A stretch of DNA of 64,000 nucleotides from Bacteroidota bacterium (GCA_023428695.1 JAEYWY010000034.1:1-64000); one strand, 5' to 3'. Counted from the stretch's first letter, positions 26,380 through 35,592 are shown. Notes: generated by a model from the letters alone, not told the origin. Translations and numbers: made by a program.

Positions 26380-26397
26380 AAACGAAGTGCTTTAGCC

Positions 26398-26790
26398 ATG
26401 AAACATGAACTGAAAAGACCGATCAAGGCGTACCTGTTTGAGATTTTATCGATTGCCGTACCAATTTGGTTTTTAACATCGACTTCGTCCGAACTAGCAC
26501 ACTCGATCTTTATCGTGGCTGCTGCAGTGAGAACAATCACATTGATTTATATGATTATCCGGGCCGGATACATTAAAGTTTCAGATAACAAGCTTATCAT
26601 CTATGATACATTATTCAGAACAACAAGTATTGAACTGGACAGGATCGAAAAATTCGAAATTGAACCGCATCCTTTTCGATCTTCGAAAATAATCCTCAAA
26701 GACAAGAGCAGCGTAAAGTATTCGGATATGCAGGTAAACGATGAAAAGCTAAAGGGCTTCATGGCGCAGTTTGACATACTTGTGGGTTGA
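26398..26790 (+). CDS. Small membrane PH-like protein
   Basis: 130 residues with two helices near the N-terminus ('FEILSIAVPIWFLTS', 'IFIVAAAVRTITLIYMII') and a short beta domain ('IKVSDNKLIIYDTLFRTTSI', 'IILKDKSSVKYSDMQV'), as in bacterial PH domains. Follows the CHASE2 gene by 18 bases in the same direction. Function unknown. Confidence 0.6.
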   Translation: MKHELKRPIKAYLFEILSIAVPIWFLTSTSSELAHSIFIVAAAVRTITLIYMIIRAGYIKVSDNKLIIYDTLFRTTSIELDRIEKFEIEPHPFRSSKIILKDKSSVKYSDMQVNDEKLKGFMAQFDILVG

Positions 26791-26792
26791 AT

Positions 26793-27006
26793 ATGATGAC
26801 GAGACATTTGTTGGCAGTTGTGGTGCTTGGAATGTCAGTGTCGTGCTTCGCTCAGGAGCCTGAGCAGGTTCAGAATAGCTTACGGATACAATCTCACATT
26901 AACGAACAGGGATTTCGATAAGATTAATAAGCATAACATCGGGCTGAACTTCCTTCCGACACTTAAGAAGATAAGGGATCGGGGTAATTCATCCCGGCCT
27001 ATGTAA
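26793..27006 (+). pseudogene. Collapsed outer-membrane protein gene
   Basis: Begins with a good signal peptide (MMTRHLLAVVVLGMSVSCFAQEP) and meets a stop after 43 codons. From about 26880 another frame reads 'FRIAYGYNLTLTNRDFDKIN' and 'IGLNFLPTLKKIRDRG', a beta-barrel-like strand pattern, to a stop at 27004-27006. The whole is far too short for a barrel, so an internal deletion is likely. Confidence 0.5.
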
Positions 27007-27097
27007 AGGATCACAAATTTTGTGCGAAGATCCGGATTCCCGTTCCGTAATATTATTATATTGAATAGTCATAACAGTTCAAAATCAAATACTGAAC

Positions 27098-27640
27098 ATG
27101 AACCGTATCCTGATAGTACTTTCAATTCTCCTGGTTGGTTGCGCATCGGGGAGCAAAAAGGAACCCGAAAAAACTTTCGCTGACCTGGATCAGAATGAAC
27201 AAATGGAGTTGGTTGGTGAGCTGAATGACGAGTTCAAAGGAAATGTGTTGATATTCTCCGGGGAGATGACTCATCAGGACGACATGGGGCTGCCACCAGG
27301 TTCTCCACCGAATTTCATTCAGCTGGTTATGGATAACGATAATCGATTCGCGATACGGAGAAAATTTGAAGGCGGCGAGGTAAAAACCGATTCAGTGACA
27401 ATTTATTTACAGGCCTCGCAGTCGAACATTGCACTTGGTCGATGGTCTGATCTGGGTGATAAGGTTGAACTGAAATTGCAGATCGGCAGTCTTAGCAGTT
27501 TTTTCGGCGACGAGCGCAACAAAGGCCGTCTTGATGTTGTCGGCGATCGTACCGTTCAGTTTGATAAAACCGTTGACACGATATGGATAGCGGGAGTTCT
27601 CTGCAGGAGGGAAGGCGCCGGGAGAATGAATGACTTTTGA
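27098..27640 (+). CDS. Lipoprotein, unknown function
   Basis: 180 residues with a lipoprotein signal (MNRILIVLSILLVGC). The mature part has 'GNVLIFSGEMTHQDDMGLPPG' and a regular strand pattern to 'TIWIAGVLCRRE'. No catalytic motif. An unusual palindrome-rich stretch (27010-27036, CACAA-ATT-TTGTG flanked by GGATC/GATCC) lies 60-90 bases upstream. Confidence 0.55.
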   Translation: MNRILIVLSILLVGCASGSKKEPEKTFADLDQNEQMELVGELNDEFKGNVLIFSGEMTHQDDMGLPPGSPPNFIQLVMDNDNRFAIRRKFEGGEVKTDSVTIYLQASQSNIALGRWSDLGDKVELKLQIGSLSSFFGDERNKGRLDVVGDRTVQFDKTVDTIWIAGVLCRREGAGRMNDF

Positions 27641-27671
27641 ATGCCACCTGCCTCATAAGTTGTACACCCGG

Positions 27672-27899
27672 TCACTGGTTTTCGGATTTTTGTTCATTGC
27701 GCACATATTCCAGAATATCGCCAGGCTGACAGTCCAATGCTTTGCATATTGCTTCTAATGTGCTGAAGCGAATTGCCTTTGCCTTGCCGGTTTTGAGGAT
27801 GGAAAGATTCGATAATGTTAAACCGACCCTTTCCGATAATTCGTTAAGCGATATTTTTCGCTTTGCCATCATAACATCGAGGTTTACAACAATGGGCAT
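27672..27899 (-). CDS. XRE-family HTH regulator (YozG-like)
   Basis: 75 residues that are almost wholly an HTH: 'LDVMMAKRKISLNELSERVG', 'LTLSNLSILKTGKAKAIRFS', 'LEAICKALDCQPGDILEY'. This is the short regulator that habitually pairs with a DUF2975 membrane protein, which is the next gene upstream in the same direction (3-base gap). Confidence 0.88.
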   Translation of the reverse strand: MPIVVNLDVMMAKRKISLNELSERVGLTLSNLSILKTGKAKAIRFSTLEAICKALDCQPGDILEYVRNEQKSENQ

Positions 27900-27902
27900 A
27901 AC

Positions 27903-28382
27903 TCAGATGGTTAGATCGTTTTCAGATTTCATATCGATAGCGTTCTGCAGCACTTTTTCAAGCACGGCTACAGCTGTTGCAACGACGAGACAGATAAAAG
28001 TGACTACGATACACATGGCAATCGCACCCGCAGGGTCGTCGTCTTTGTGGTGGAAGATACGGATGTAAATTCCGGCGAGTACGATCATGATGCTTAACAC
28101 TATTGCACAGTATCGTATGCTCGTCAAAGTCTTGATCGACGTTGATGTGAACAATTTATTTTGTCCGATGTAACCAAGTAGCCTGAATGCTTTGTACAAC
28201 GCTACAAAGAATGCAATTGATGCCGCATAACCATACAGGATGAGTGGGTCCATGTAAATGCTGACGATGTCAAGATTCTGGGCTCTGCCTTCGAGCATCG
28301 GGAATCGGATCAATAATATCAGGGCGACGGCACCAATAAGCACGACGACACCCTGAAGAAAGGTGATAGAAGCCTTTTTCAT
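27903..28382 (-). CDS. DUF2975 membrane protein
   Basis: 159 residues with four hydrophobic helices ('FLQGVVVLIGAVALILLI', 'ILYGYAASIAFFVALYKAF', 'IRYCAIVLSIMIVLAGIYI', 'AIAMCIVVTFICLVVATAVAVLEKV', in part). The loop 'LLGYIGQNKLFTSTSIKTLTSIRYC' (shown in part by family pattern F-x-x-x-S-x-x-x-L) is typical of DUF2975. The XRE/DUF2975 pair is a common two-gene module of unknown signal. Confidence 0.85.
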   Translation of the reverse strand: MKKASITFLQGVVVLIGAVALILLIRFPMLEGRAQNLDIVSIYMDPLILYGYAASIAFFVALYKAFRLLGYIGQNKLFTSTSIKTLTSIRYCAIVLSIMIVLAGIYIRIFHHKDDDPAGAIAMCIVVTFICLVVATAVAVLEKVLQNAIDMKSENDLTI

Positions 28383-28584
28383 GGCAGTTTTGATTTGATA
28401 CGTAATGTTAATAAATAATTATTGAAAAACAATAAATAATGATTGTTAAATATGAATTTTATGACTTTTTGATCCTGGTTTACGATAGCGCAGTACGTCC
28501 GTCGCCGTGACCTCCTGACGCAGATTGCATTATCCGGGCATGCGGTTATTTTCGGGATACACTTGAACTTCGGACAAAGCAGGA

Positions 28585-29062
28585 ATGAGCAGCACTTTTT
28601 CAAAACGGACTGAGGATGTCATCCTTGATGCGCGCAATGAGGCTATCCGATTGAAGTCGCCCGAATCGATCTGGCGCATTTCTTCCTGGGTATTGTCAAG
28701 ATACACGGGCAAACACGAGACATTCTTCGTGACCTCAAAATAGATGTGGATGATTTTTCCGGTTGATTACTACGAATTTGAAGGAGCAACAAAAGGATAA
28801 GCAGAGCAAGGATCCTGGTTTGTCAAAATCAGCAGAGAAAATCTTAAAGATTGTTCCGCTGGAGGCGAAACTGCTCAGTGAAGATATGATCGAACCATAT
28901 CATCTGTTGCTGGCAATCCTAAGGGAAGGTGGTAATTTCGTTACTTAGGAATTTGAAAGACAACATTTGACTGAGGGAATCAGGGATGAAATTGAAATGC
29001 GAGTCAAATCGGACCGACTGAAGTCTGGAAAGGGCTTTCTAAGAAAGTGGTTTGGAATGTAG
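28585..29062 (+). pseudogene. Clp N-terminal-domain protein, inactivated
   Basis: Reading across frames gives two Clp_N repeats: 'MSSTFSKRTEDVILDARNEA', then 'IDLAHFFLGIVKIHGQTRDI' and 'LRDLKIDVDDF'; later 'SAEKILKIVPLEAKLLSEDM' and 'IEPYHLLLAILREGGNFVT'. Frames change near 28660 and at the T5 run 28754-28758. An in-frame TAG stands at 28946-28948, after which the same frame continues 'EFERQHLTEGIRDEIEM' to a stop at 29060-29062. Clp_N modules bind ClpP adaptors or substrates. Three lesions in 480 bases make this a decayed gene. Confidence 0.75.
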
Positions 29063-29149
29063 GAGTCACTGCAATATATGTTGATCGCGATGATAACAGA
29101 TACTACTATTTTGACCTGGAGTTTCTTGATAACTAACATTTGACTGCGC

Positions 29150-29322
29150 ATGATCATGAGAAATTCCATCATGCTTTTGCTGATCCTGCTGGCGTGTTGT
29201 TCTAAAGAATTTAAGGTTCGAGAGGGAGAAAATTCACGTAAGAAGTGCAAGGTGACCTGCAATATGTTAATCGCGGTGATAGCAGGTACTACTATTTGAC
29301 CTGGAGTTCTTGCTTTAATTGA
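29150..29322 (+). pseudogene. Small lipoprotein gene, frameshifted
   Basis: Starts with a lipoprotein signal (…IMLLLILLACC), then 'SKEFKVREGENSRK'. The original frame ends at 29288. One added base near 29245 joins it to 'VQGDLQYVNRGDSRYYYLTW' and a stop at 29320-29322. A similar 60-base piece encoding 'IYVDRDDNRYYYFDL' lies upstream at about 29069-29135, so this is the better-preserved copy of a partial duplication. Confidence 0.5.
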
Positions 29323-29360
29323 GGGTTAGATCAATCCGTGAAAGTCAAAAAATCTAAACA

Positions 29361-29633
29361 ATGTCAAATTTAATCCTCATTGTCCTGGTCTTCATCCTTG
29401 TGGCCTTACTTATCAGGAGGAAATGGAAGGTTTTCTTCTGGGCACTTGGCGGCGTAATTATTAGCTTGATTGTTGGCCTCCTGGTTTTTATCGCGGCATC
29501 TCAATTTTATCGGTGCAATCCCGACACATGTGTTCCGTTGAACTATGGTATCGTTGCACTCTTCAGCTCACAGGTAGGTATGCTTGTATGGTTTTTTGTG
29601 CGGGAAAGGAAGTCGCGCACCCGTGCGAAGTAG
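29361..29633 (+). CDS. Small two-helix membrane protein
   Basis: 90 residues: helix 'LILIVLVFILVALLI', basic turn, helix 'VFFWALGGVIISLIVGLLVFI', then a short loop with two cysteines ('CNPDTC') and a third helix 'LFSSQVGMLVWFFV' with a basic tail. No family recognised. Confidence 0.55.
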   Translation: MSNLILIVLVFILVALLIRRKWKVFFWALGGVIISLIVGLLVFIAASQFYRCNPDTCVPLNYGIVALFSSQVGMLVWFFVRERKSRTRAK

Positions 29634-29662
29634 CGGTTTCCAGTTCTCGAATTAACCAAGAT

Positions 29663-29706
29663 CTTTGTGTCCCTTCGCGTCCTTGCGCCTTCGCGGTGAA
29701 AAAAGG
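29663..29706 (+). repeat. Interspersed repeat, family A (best-preserved copy)
   Basis: CTTTGTGTCCCTTCGCGTCC followed by TTGCGCCTTCGCGGTGAAAA. It ends just before a 47-codon frame at 29707-29850 (MTKFYKRSNSIETNVK…) that may be a gene scrap; a family D copy follows at 29857-29880. Confidence 0.6.
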
Positions 29707-29958
29707 ATGACCAAATTCTACAAACGCTCCAATTCTATTGAAACAAACGTAAAGACGTCACATAATCCGAAGGTAATCATGGGAATTAATCTGCTGCCGG
29801 CGTTGGTTGTTTTTGTGGTCCTGAGGGAAAGATTCTCCGGTCAAACCTAACGCCGTCCTTTCTGTGCTTTCTTTGAAAACCTTTGACTTCTTCGCTACAA
29901 CCGAAATTCATACCTTTATGCATCGCAGAACGCGACCCAGTTACCATTCACATACGAC

Positions 29959-30702
29959 ATGACACGCTTTATTCTCGCTCTCCTGTTCTTGACATCGCCT
30001 TCCTTCGCAACGGGACAAACTGAGGTAACGGTTAAGGTGATTGACGAGGAGACAAAGGAGCCCGTGAAAAATGTGAACGCTATCATATTGGGCACTACCA
30101 AGGGTACGACGTCGAACGGCCTCGGGTTTTTCAGGCTGAAGTTGGAACCGGATCAGAAGTTCATCACGATTAGTCATGTCTCATATATCAACCATTTGAT
30201 CGCTGCACCTGCCGGTGTGGATGCCTTTACGGTTCCTTTACGAAGAGCAGTATTTCAATTTTTCCTCGATTTGAGAAACTATCCGAAAAAAGTGGAGACG
30301 CAACGATTCAGCCTGAAGCAAACCAAACCTGTTATTCTCGGATCGGATACGCTTGTTGTTGTTGAGGCTCTTGCAGATTTCCCGGGAGGACTTGAAGGGT
30401 TCAAGGATTATTTTGGAAGTAATTTCGACTATCCCGAATCAGAACTTATGAAAAATCAGGATGGGGAAATCAGGCTTGAGTTTACTATTGACAAATCCGG
30501 AGCCTATAAGGACATAAATTGCCCGGATAGTGAAGGTGAAATGTGCAATGAATTCCGGAGAATACTTTCCGTAATTCCGGTATGGACACCTGCTGAGCAA
30601 AGAGGGGAGAAACTCGATCAGAAAATGATTTTCTTGATTTCGTACGGTCCAAATAACTTCTGGCGGCGCAAAATGAAGGCCCTGAAAAAATCCAAAAAGT
30701 AA
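29959..30702 (+). CDS. TonB C-terminal-domain protein with CarboxypepD_reg-like domain
   Basis: 247 residues: signal peptide ending ATGQ, a carboxypeptidase-regulatory-like domain ('VTVKVIDEETKEPVKNVNAI', 'GTTKGTTSNGLGFFRLKL'), a linker, and a TonB-C-like domain ('EIRLEFTIDKSGAYKDINC', 'SVIPVWTPAEQRGEKLDQKM'). Bacteroidota often export such TonB-like domains without a membrane helix. It may contact an outer-membrane receptor, but there is none next to it. Confidence 0.78.
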   Translation: MTRFILALLFLTSPSFATGQTEVTVKVIDEETKEPVKNVNAIILGTTKGTTSNGLGFFRLKLEPDQKFITISHVSYINHLIAAPAGVDAFTVPLRRAVFQFFLDLRNYPKKVETQRFSLKQTKPVILGSDTLVVVEALADFPGGLEGFKDYFGSNFDYPESELMKNQDGEIRLEFTIDKSGAYKDINCPDSEGEMCNEFRRILSVIPVWTPAEQRGEKLDQKMIFLISYGPNNFWRRKMKALKKSKK

Positions 30703-30753
30703 CATCCCTTTTTTCTATGCTTCTGTAAGAACAGTTTCCTAAACTCAGTTTAA

Positions 30754-30849
30754 ATGATAATCTCATTCGATTTCGACGATACATTGGTTCCGGGTACGAA
30801 CCAGCAAACTTTCATCGAGTCTCGATACTTCCATCATTCAAGTGCATAA
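30754..30849 (+). pseudogene. HAD-superfamily hydrolase, N-terminal scrap
   Basis: 31 codons: 'MIISFDFDDTLVPGTNQQTF' and a few more, then a stop. DxDxT in FDFDDTLV is motif I of HAD phosphatases, which need over 150 more residues. The frame ends eight bases before a family D repeat (30857-30890), suggesting the rest was deleted at the repeat. Confidence 0.6.
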
Positions 30850-30905
30850 ACAGTATTTTTCTGTGGATTCTCTGTGCTTTCTGTGAGAACAATAACAACC
30901 ACCGA

Positions 30906-31571
30906 ATGAAAAGAATTGTATTACCAATTGTACTACTTCTGATATCAGGCACCGCCTTATTTTTCATTTACCCGCGAAGTGCCCCGAACAAAGGAGAGGT
31001 AACGAAGGAAACAGGAGTCGCCGCAAACGACTTTCAAAACGGCGACATAATCTTTCAGACCTCAAAGTCCAGTCAAAGCAAGGCGATCCAGCTCGCGACC
31101 AAATCGAAGTACAGCCATATGGGCATTATCTATGAGACGGAGAACGGCCTCTTCGTGTATGAAGCGGTGCAACCCGTCAAACTTACGAGACTGGATGACT
31201 GGATTAAACGCGGAGAGAGCGCTCACTACGTAGTCAAGCGCCTTAAAGACAGCGGACAATTTCTTACGAAAGATAATCTGAAAAGGATGAAAACCGTCGG
31301 GGAAAAGTACAAAGGCAAAAGCTATGACATCTATTTCGAATGGTCTGACGACAGGATCTACTGCTCCGAACTCGTCTGGAAAATCTATAACGAAGCCTTC
31401 GGTGTCGCGATTGGCGAATTGCAGGAACTGCAGGAATTTGATCTTACCAGTTCCGATGTCAAAGAGAAAATGCGGGAACGATACGGGGATAAAATACCCC
31501 TCCACGAAAAGGTAATTTCTCCCGCTGCAATGTTTGACTCGGACTTGTTGCATACAGTCACGCAGAACTAA
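30906..31571 (+). CDS. YiiX-like permuted NlpC/P60 cysteine hydrolase
   Basis: 221 residues with an N-terminal anchor ('IVLPIVLLLISGTALFFIY'). The permuted papain-like fold begins 'NDFQNGDIIFQTSKSSQSKA', has the catalytic-type histidine in 'YSHMGIIYETENG', and the cysteine in 'IYCSELVWKIYN', the reverse order of classic NlpC/P60. YiiX-type enzymes act on acyl, amide or peptidoglycan bonds; the substrate here is unknown. Probably periplasmic. Confidence 0.85.
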   Translation: MKRIVLPIVLLLISGTALFFIYPRSAPNKGEVTKETGVAANDFQNGDIIFQTSKSSQSKAIQLATKSKYSHMGIIYETENGLFVYEAVQPVKLTRLDDWIKRGESAHYVVKRLKDSGQFLTKDNLKRMKTVGEKYKGKSYDIYFEWSDDRIYCSELVWKIYNEAFGVAIGELQELQEFDLTSSDVKEKMRERYGDKIPLHEKVISPAAMFDSDLLHTVTQN

Positions 31572-31679
31572 ACCTTGTTACCGACTGTTTCCTGTGCCCA
31601 TTTTTCTTACCTTGGGTCCACGACATTCATGCTTTTCCTGTGCATTCTGTGCCTTCTGTAGGAATCTAAGAAATGACCC

Positions 31680-32120
31680 ATGACAACCGTTAACATCTAC
31701 CTCACCTTCAACGGTAATTGCGAAGAAGCATTTAGCTTTTACAAGTCCGTTTTTGGTGGTGGCTTCCCGTACATCGGACGTTTTAAAGACATGCCTTCCG
31801 ATGGTGGAAAACCGATGCCCCCGGAAGATGGAAACAAGATCATGCATATCAGCCTGCCAATCAGTAAGGAGACCGTGCTTTTGGGCAGCGACACTGGGGG
31901 AGAGTGGGCGCCGGGTTTCAGGCAGGGAAACAATTTTTCAATTTCAATCACCACTGACAGCAGGGCTGAAGCCGACAGACTCTTCAATGGGCTTTCCGCC
32001 GGCGGCCAGGTAACGATGCCGATGAACAAAACCTTCTGGAGTGAATACTTCGGCATGTTTACCGACAAATTCGGTATTGCCTGGATGGTGAGCTTCCGCG
32101 AAGACCCGAAAAAGGGCTAG
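31680..32120 (+). CDS. PhnB-like VOC protein
   Basis: 146 residues without a signal peptide: 'VNIYLTFNGNCEEAFSFYKS', 'IMHISLPISKETVLLGSD', 'NNFSISITTDSRAEADRLF', 'SEYFGMFTDKFGIAWMVSF'. This is the DUF1428/PhnB-like glyoxalase fold common in Bacteroidota. A family D repeat (31633-31665) lies just upstream. Function unknown. Confidence 0.85.
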   Translation: MTTVNIYLTFNGNCEEAFSFYKSVFGGGFPYIGRFKDMPSDGGKPMPPEDGNKIMHISLPISKETVLLGSDTGGEWAPGFRQGNNFSISITTDSRAEADRLFNGLSAGGQVTMPMNKTFWSEYFGMFTDKFGIAWMVSFREDPKKG

Positions 32121-32147
32121 CGTGTACCCAAAACGTTGTAACATACA

Positions 32148-32711
32148 ATGCAGGAAAAATACGTAACAGACGAAATCTTCGACCGGATTGATTCGCTGGA
32201 AAAAGGCGAATATGAGAATTGTACGTTCAACAACTGCGACTTTTCCGACGGCGATCTTTCCGATTACAAGTTCACGGATTGCACCTTCCGGGGCTGCAAC
32301 TTAAGCCTGGTCAGGCTCAACAAAACCGCGCTTCGTGATATTAAGTTCAAAGACTGCAAGATGCTTGGACTTCGCTTTGATACATGTCACGAACTTGGAC
32401 TTTCCTTTTCTTTCGAAAGCTGTCAGTTGAATCATTCGTCTTTCTATAAAACAAAGATTAAGAAGACTGTTTTCAGGAATTCCCAGTTACAGGAAGTCGA
32501 CTTTACAGAGACTGATTTGACCAGTTCGGTGTTTGACGATTGCGATCTTGGACGGGCAGTTTTTGATCATACTACGCTTGAAAAGGCCGACCTGAGAACG
32601 TCCTGTAATTACGCTATCGATCCGGAGACAAACCGGATCAGGAAGGCGAGGTTTTCACTGTCCGGCGTCACGGGACTCCTTGACAAGTATGATATCGACA
32701 TTGAGATTTAG
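32148..32711 (+). CDS. Pentapeptide-repeat protein
   Basis: 187 residues made of A(D/N)LxX-type repeats in a looser form: 'YENCTFNNCDFSDGDLSDYK', 'FTDCTFRGCNLSLVRLNKTA', 'VDFTETDLTSSVFDDCDLG'. The quadrilateral beta-helix mimics DNA in Qnr-type members. Cysteine-rich (C at the i-2 positions) like the Qnr-related YjbI group. Its length and C-terminal 'NYAIDPETNRIRKARFSLSG' match Qnr-like proteins, but a quinolone effect is only a family-based possibility. Starts 27 bases after the VOC gene. Confidence 0.85.
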   Translation: MQEKYVTDEIFDRIDSLEKGEYENCTFNNCDFSDGDLSDYKFTDCTFRGCNLSLVRLNKTALRDIKFKDCKMLGLRFDTCHELGLSFSFESCQLNHSSFYKTKIKKTVFRNSQLQEVDFTETDLTSSVFDDCDLGRAVFDHTTLEKADLRTSCNYAIDPETNRIRKARFSLSGVTGLLDKYDIDIEI

Positions 32712-32960
32712 CCGATGGCGATTCGTAGCGGCGTTCATAATAAGTCACGACGTTTCTTTTCATCGCATGGGCCAGAGGGCGGAATGGAAGGCAAGGAGTT
32801 GTTTCTGAATAATTCTCTGTGCGCAAATCAGCCGCTGGTGTATTGACGCATTTTTTTGATGCGCGGTAATTGTATTTTGTAAAGTGTTTCCTTTAGTACT
32901 TGATAAGTGTTTATTTTACATTTACAAGATTAAGACCTGGTATAAAACCTTTATTGCTCA

Positions 32961-35489
32961 ATGAAAAGACTCTCATTATTATTTGCTGTATGGATTACGG
33001 CTCCGGCCTGGTGCCAGGACCTCAAAATCAATGACCTTGAATATTTTGAAACGCAAGGTGTCAACGTGCTGGTGTACAGCAACCTTTTTACCGGGGGATT
33101 TAATGATGAAAAGAACGCCGGTATTGAAGTGATCCACCACGGAGTGCGTACTGTCCAGGGCGGTGCGGTCAGGTTATCGAACACGCCGGAGCAGTGGGAT
33201 CTCGTCCCGGAAGTGACGAACCGCAAGGTAGACCGCACATCCAAAACAATAGAGGCCACGTTGCGCTATCCCGATTATGACTTTACTTCACGTGTGGTCG
33301 TGACAGCCAAAGGTAACGGCGTGGAGATCACAGTCTTCCTTGATAAACCGCTTCCCAAAAAGCTTGAAGGTGCGGCAGGATTCAACCTCGAGTTTTTGCC
33401 TTCCCAGTACTGGAACAAGGCATATATTGTAGACGGGCGTTATAACCGCTTCCCGCGCTACGTAGTCGGCAACACAACGACGCGGCCAAACAGTGAAAAA
33501 CCAAAACAGTTTAAGGGATTTGTCACTTCGGACGACAGGGGTACAGGCCGTTTCATCGATCCGTTGCCATTGGAAACCGGACGCAGTTTTCTGCTCGCCC
33601 CCGAAGATCCATCCAGACTGGTAAAAGTTTCTTCCTCCGACGCCGACCTTAAACTGTTTGATGGCAGAATGCTGGCGCAAAACGGTTGGTTTGTCCTTCG
33701 CAGCGTGCTTCCCGCCGGTAAGACTGGCAAGGTACTAACGTGGAACATTGAACCGAATGCGATCCCCGGCTGGATTCGCGAACCTAACATCGGCTTCTCA
33801 CAAGTGGGCTATCTGCCCGATCAACAAAAGGTTGCAGTTGTAGAACTCGATAAGAAAGACAAGCCACTCACAAAAGCGGCTCTATATAAAGTCGGCGACG
33901 ACGGTAATGCGAAAGAAGTCTTCAGTGGCAAGATCACGCCCTGGGGTGACTACTTTAAATATCACTATGTCAGGTTTGACTTCTCTTCCGTTACCACGCC
34001 TGGCATATACTACATTCAATACGGAAATTTCAAGACGAATAATTTTCTCATCGAAAGCAGCGTCTACGACAAGATTACCGACGCCACCAGCGATATCTGG
34101 ATTCCGATCCACATGAATCACATGTACGTGAATGAGGCATACAGAGTATGGCATGGAGAACCTTTCAAAGAGGGGTACAGACAGGCCCCGCCGAATTCGG
34201 ATCACTTTGACCTTCACTCACAGGGACCGACGACTGACACAAAATACAAGGCCCTCGAATTGATTCCGGGACTGAATGTTGGCGGCTTCTTTGACGCAGG
34301 TGACTTTGATATCGAGACCGGTTCCAATATTAACGTCGTACAAAACTTTGTGCACACCTGGGAATCTTTCAAGCCCATGCGTGATCAGACTTTCGTAAGT
34401 CAGCAGCAGCGTTACGTGGATCTGCACCGTCCGGATGGAACGCCGGATGTGTTGCAGTTCATTGAACATGGAACGCTGAACCTCGTGGCGCAGGCCGAGA
34501 TCATCGGTCACATGTCGCAGACGCTTTCGAACTCCGTACTCGACAATTATCATCACCTCGGCGATGCTGCGTCATTGACAGACGGTTTGCCTTATAATCC
34601 AAACCTCGGACCCTACGAAGTGGCTGCTGACGGGCGGTCAAGCGGTGTCAAGGATGACATGTGGGCATTCACAACGCGGAATCCTTCTCTTGACCTGAGA
34701 GCAGCAACGACGTTTGCCGCTGCAAGCCGTGCACTGAAAGGTTACAACGATGACCTGGCGGCGAGAGCGCTGCAACAATCGAAGCGCCTTCTGAAAGAAG
34801 CGTCAGACTTGCTTGGAAAGCAATCGCAGGATACATCCATATGGCGGAGAACGGCGAATGTCGGTACGAACCTGCAATTGTATATCGCAACGGGCGAGAA
34901 ACAGTATCGCGACAAATTCGAAGAACTGTTGTGGCCGGCGCTTGATCGTAGTGTCATCTTCCTGTTGTCGACAGCGCTTGACGCGATACCGCATATGGAT
35001 GCGGCATACAAGGAGAAACTGCGGCCTTATGTGGCAAAGTACAACGACTATATCCTGAGTCTTGAGAAGAACAACCCGTACGGTGTTCCGATTACACTTG
35101 GCAACTGGGCAGGTAGCGGGGCCGTGATGAATTTTGGAACGACGGTTTGTTTTGCCAACAAGTACTATCCGGACGTCATTGATGCGAGGCATGCCTATAA
35201 GGTCACGAACTTCCTTTTTGGTTGCCACCCGTATCACAACTATTCGCTGGTTGCAACCGTTGGGGCTACGCGTCCGAAGGCCGTGTTTTATGGAAACAAC
35301 AGAGCGGACTTTTCATTCATCCCAGGCAATGTTGCGCCCGGCCTGTTGTTCCGGAAACCCGATCATTTCGAAAACTACGATGACTGGCCATTCCTTTGGG
35401 GACAAAACGAAGGTACGATCGCCGGTAACACATCATACCTGATCTTCGGTTCAGCGTTCAAGAACCTCGCCGGCGTGAAAAGTAAATAG
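32961..35489 (+). CDS. Glycoside hydrolase family 9 protein
   Basis: 842 residues: signal peptide (…TAPAWCQ), a ~290-residue N-terminal beta domain of unknown family, an Ig-like cellulase N-domain ('NIGFSQVGYLPDQQKVAVV', 'TTPGIYYIQYG'), then the GH9 (alpha/alpha)6 barrel. The catalytic base pair lies in 'GGFFDAGDFD' (about residue 445), the conserved 'FGCHPYHNYSLVATVG' near 750, and the acid glutamate in 'WGQNEGTIAGN' near 815. GH9 enzymes cut beta-1,4-glucans or related chains. The extra N-domain and variant C-terminal motif suggest a non-cellulose specificity. Confidence 0.85.
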   Translation: MKRLSLLFAVWITAPAWCQDLKINDLEYFETQGVNVLVYSNLFTGGFNDEKNAGIEVIHHGVRTVQGGAVRLSNTPEQWDLVPEVTNRKVDRTSKTIEATLRYPDYDFTSRVVVTAKGNGVEITVFLDKPLPKKLEGAAGFNLEFLPSQYWNKAYIVDGRYNRFPRYVVGNTTTRPNSEKPKQFKGFVTSDDRGTGRFIDPLPLETGRSFLLAPEDPSRLVKVSSSDADLKLFDGRMLAQNGWFVLRSVLPAGKTGKVLTWNIEPNAIPGWIREPNIGFSQVGYLPDQQKVAVVELDKKDKPLTKAALYKVGDDGNAKEVFSGKITPWGDYFKYHYVRFDFSSVTTPGIYYIQYGNFKTNNFLIESSVYDKITDATSDIWIPIHMNHMYVNEAYRVWHGEPFKEGYRQAPPNSDHFDLHSQGPTTDTKYKALELIPGLNVGGFFDAGDFDIETGSNINVVQNFVHTWESFKPMRDQTFVSQQQRYVDLHRPDGTPDVLQFIEHGTLNLVAQAEIIGHMSQTLSNSVLDNYHHLGDAASLTDGLPYNPNLGPYEVAADGRSSGVKDDMWAFTTRNPSLDLRAATTFAAASRALKGYNDDLAARALQQSKRLLKEASDLLGKQSQDTSIWRRTANVGTNLQLYIATGEKQYRDKFEELLWPALDRSVIFLLSTALDAIPHMDAAYKEKLRPYVAKYNDYILSLEKNNPYGVPITLGNWAGSGAVMNFGTTVCFANKYYPDVIDARHAYKVTNFLFGCHPYHNYSLVATVGATRPKAVFYGNNRADFSFIPGNVAPGLLFRKPDHFENYDDWPFLWGQNEGTIAGNTSYLIFGSAFKNLAGVKSK

Positions 35490-35494
35490 TGCGC

Positions 35495-35592
35495 TCTTTT
35501 CACCGCAAAGTCGCCAGGACGCGATGGAGCGAAAAGACTAATTCAACTTTGAACTTTAGACTTTTGAACTTTCAACTTTCAACCTGAAACCT
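35495..35592. repeat. Interspersed repeats, families A (reverse) and B
   Basis: A reverse-oriented family A copy (35495-35536) is followed by family B words (CAACTTTGAACTTTAGACTT and on to 35592), between the GH9 and GH97 genes. The same A-then-B order occurs at 2497-2638. Confidence 0.6.

Noticed and set aside
31680..32711. VOC plus pentapeptide-repeat genes as an antibiotic-resistance cassette
   Set aside because: Both folds occur in resistance proteins, but nothing in the motifs or context (no mobile element, no regulator) supports more than family membership.
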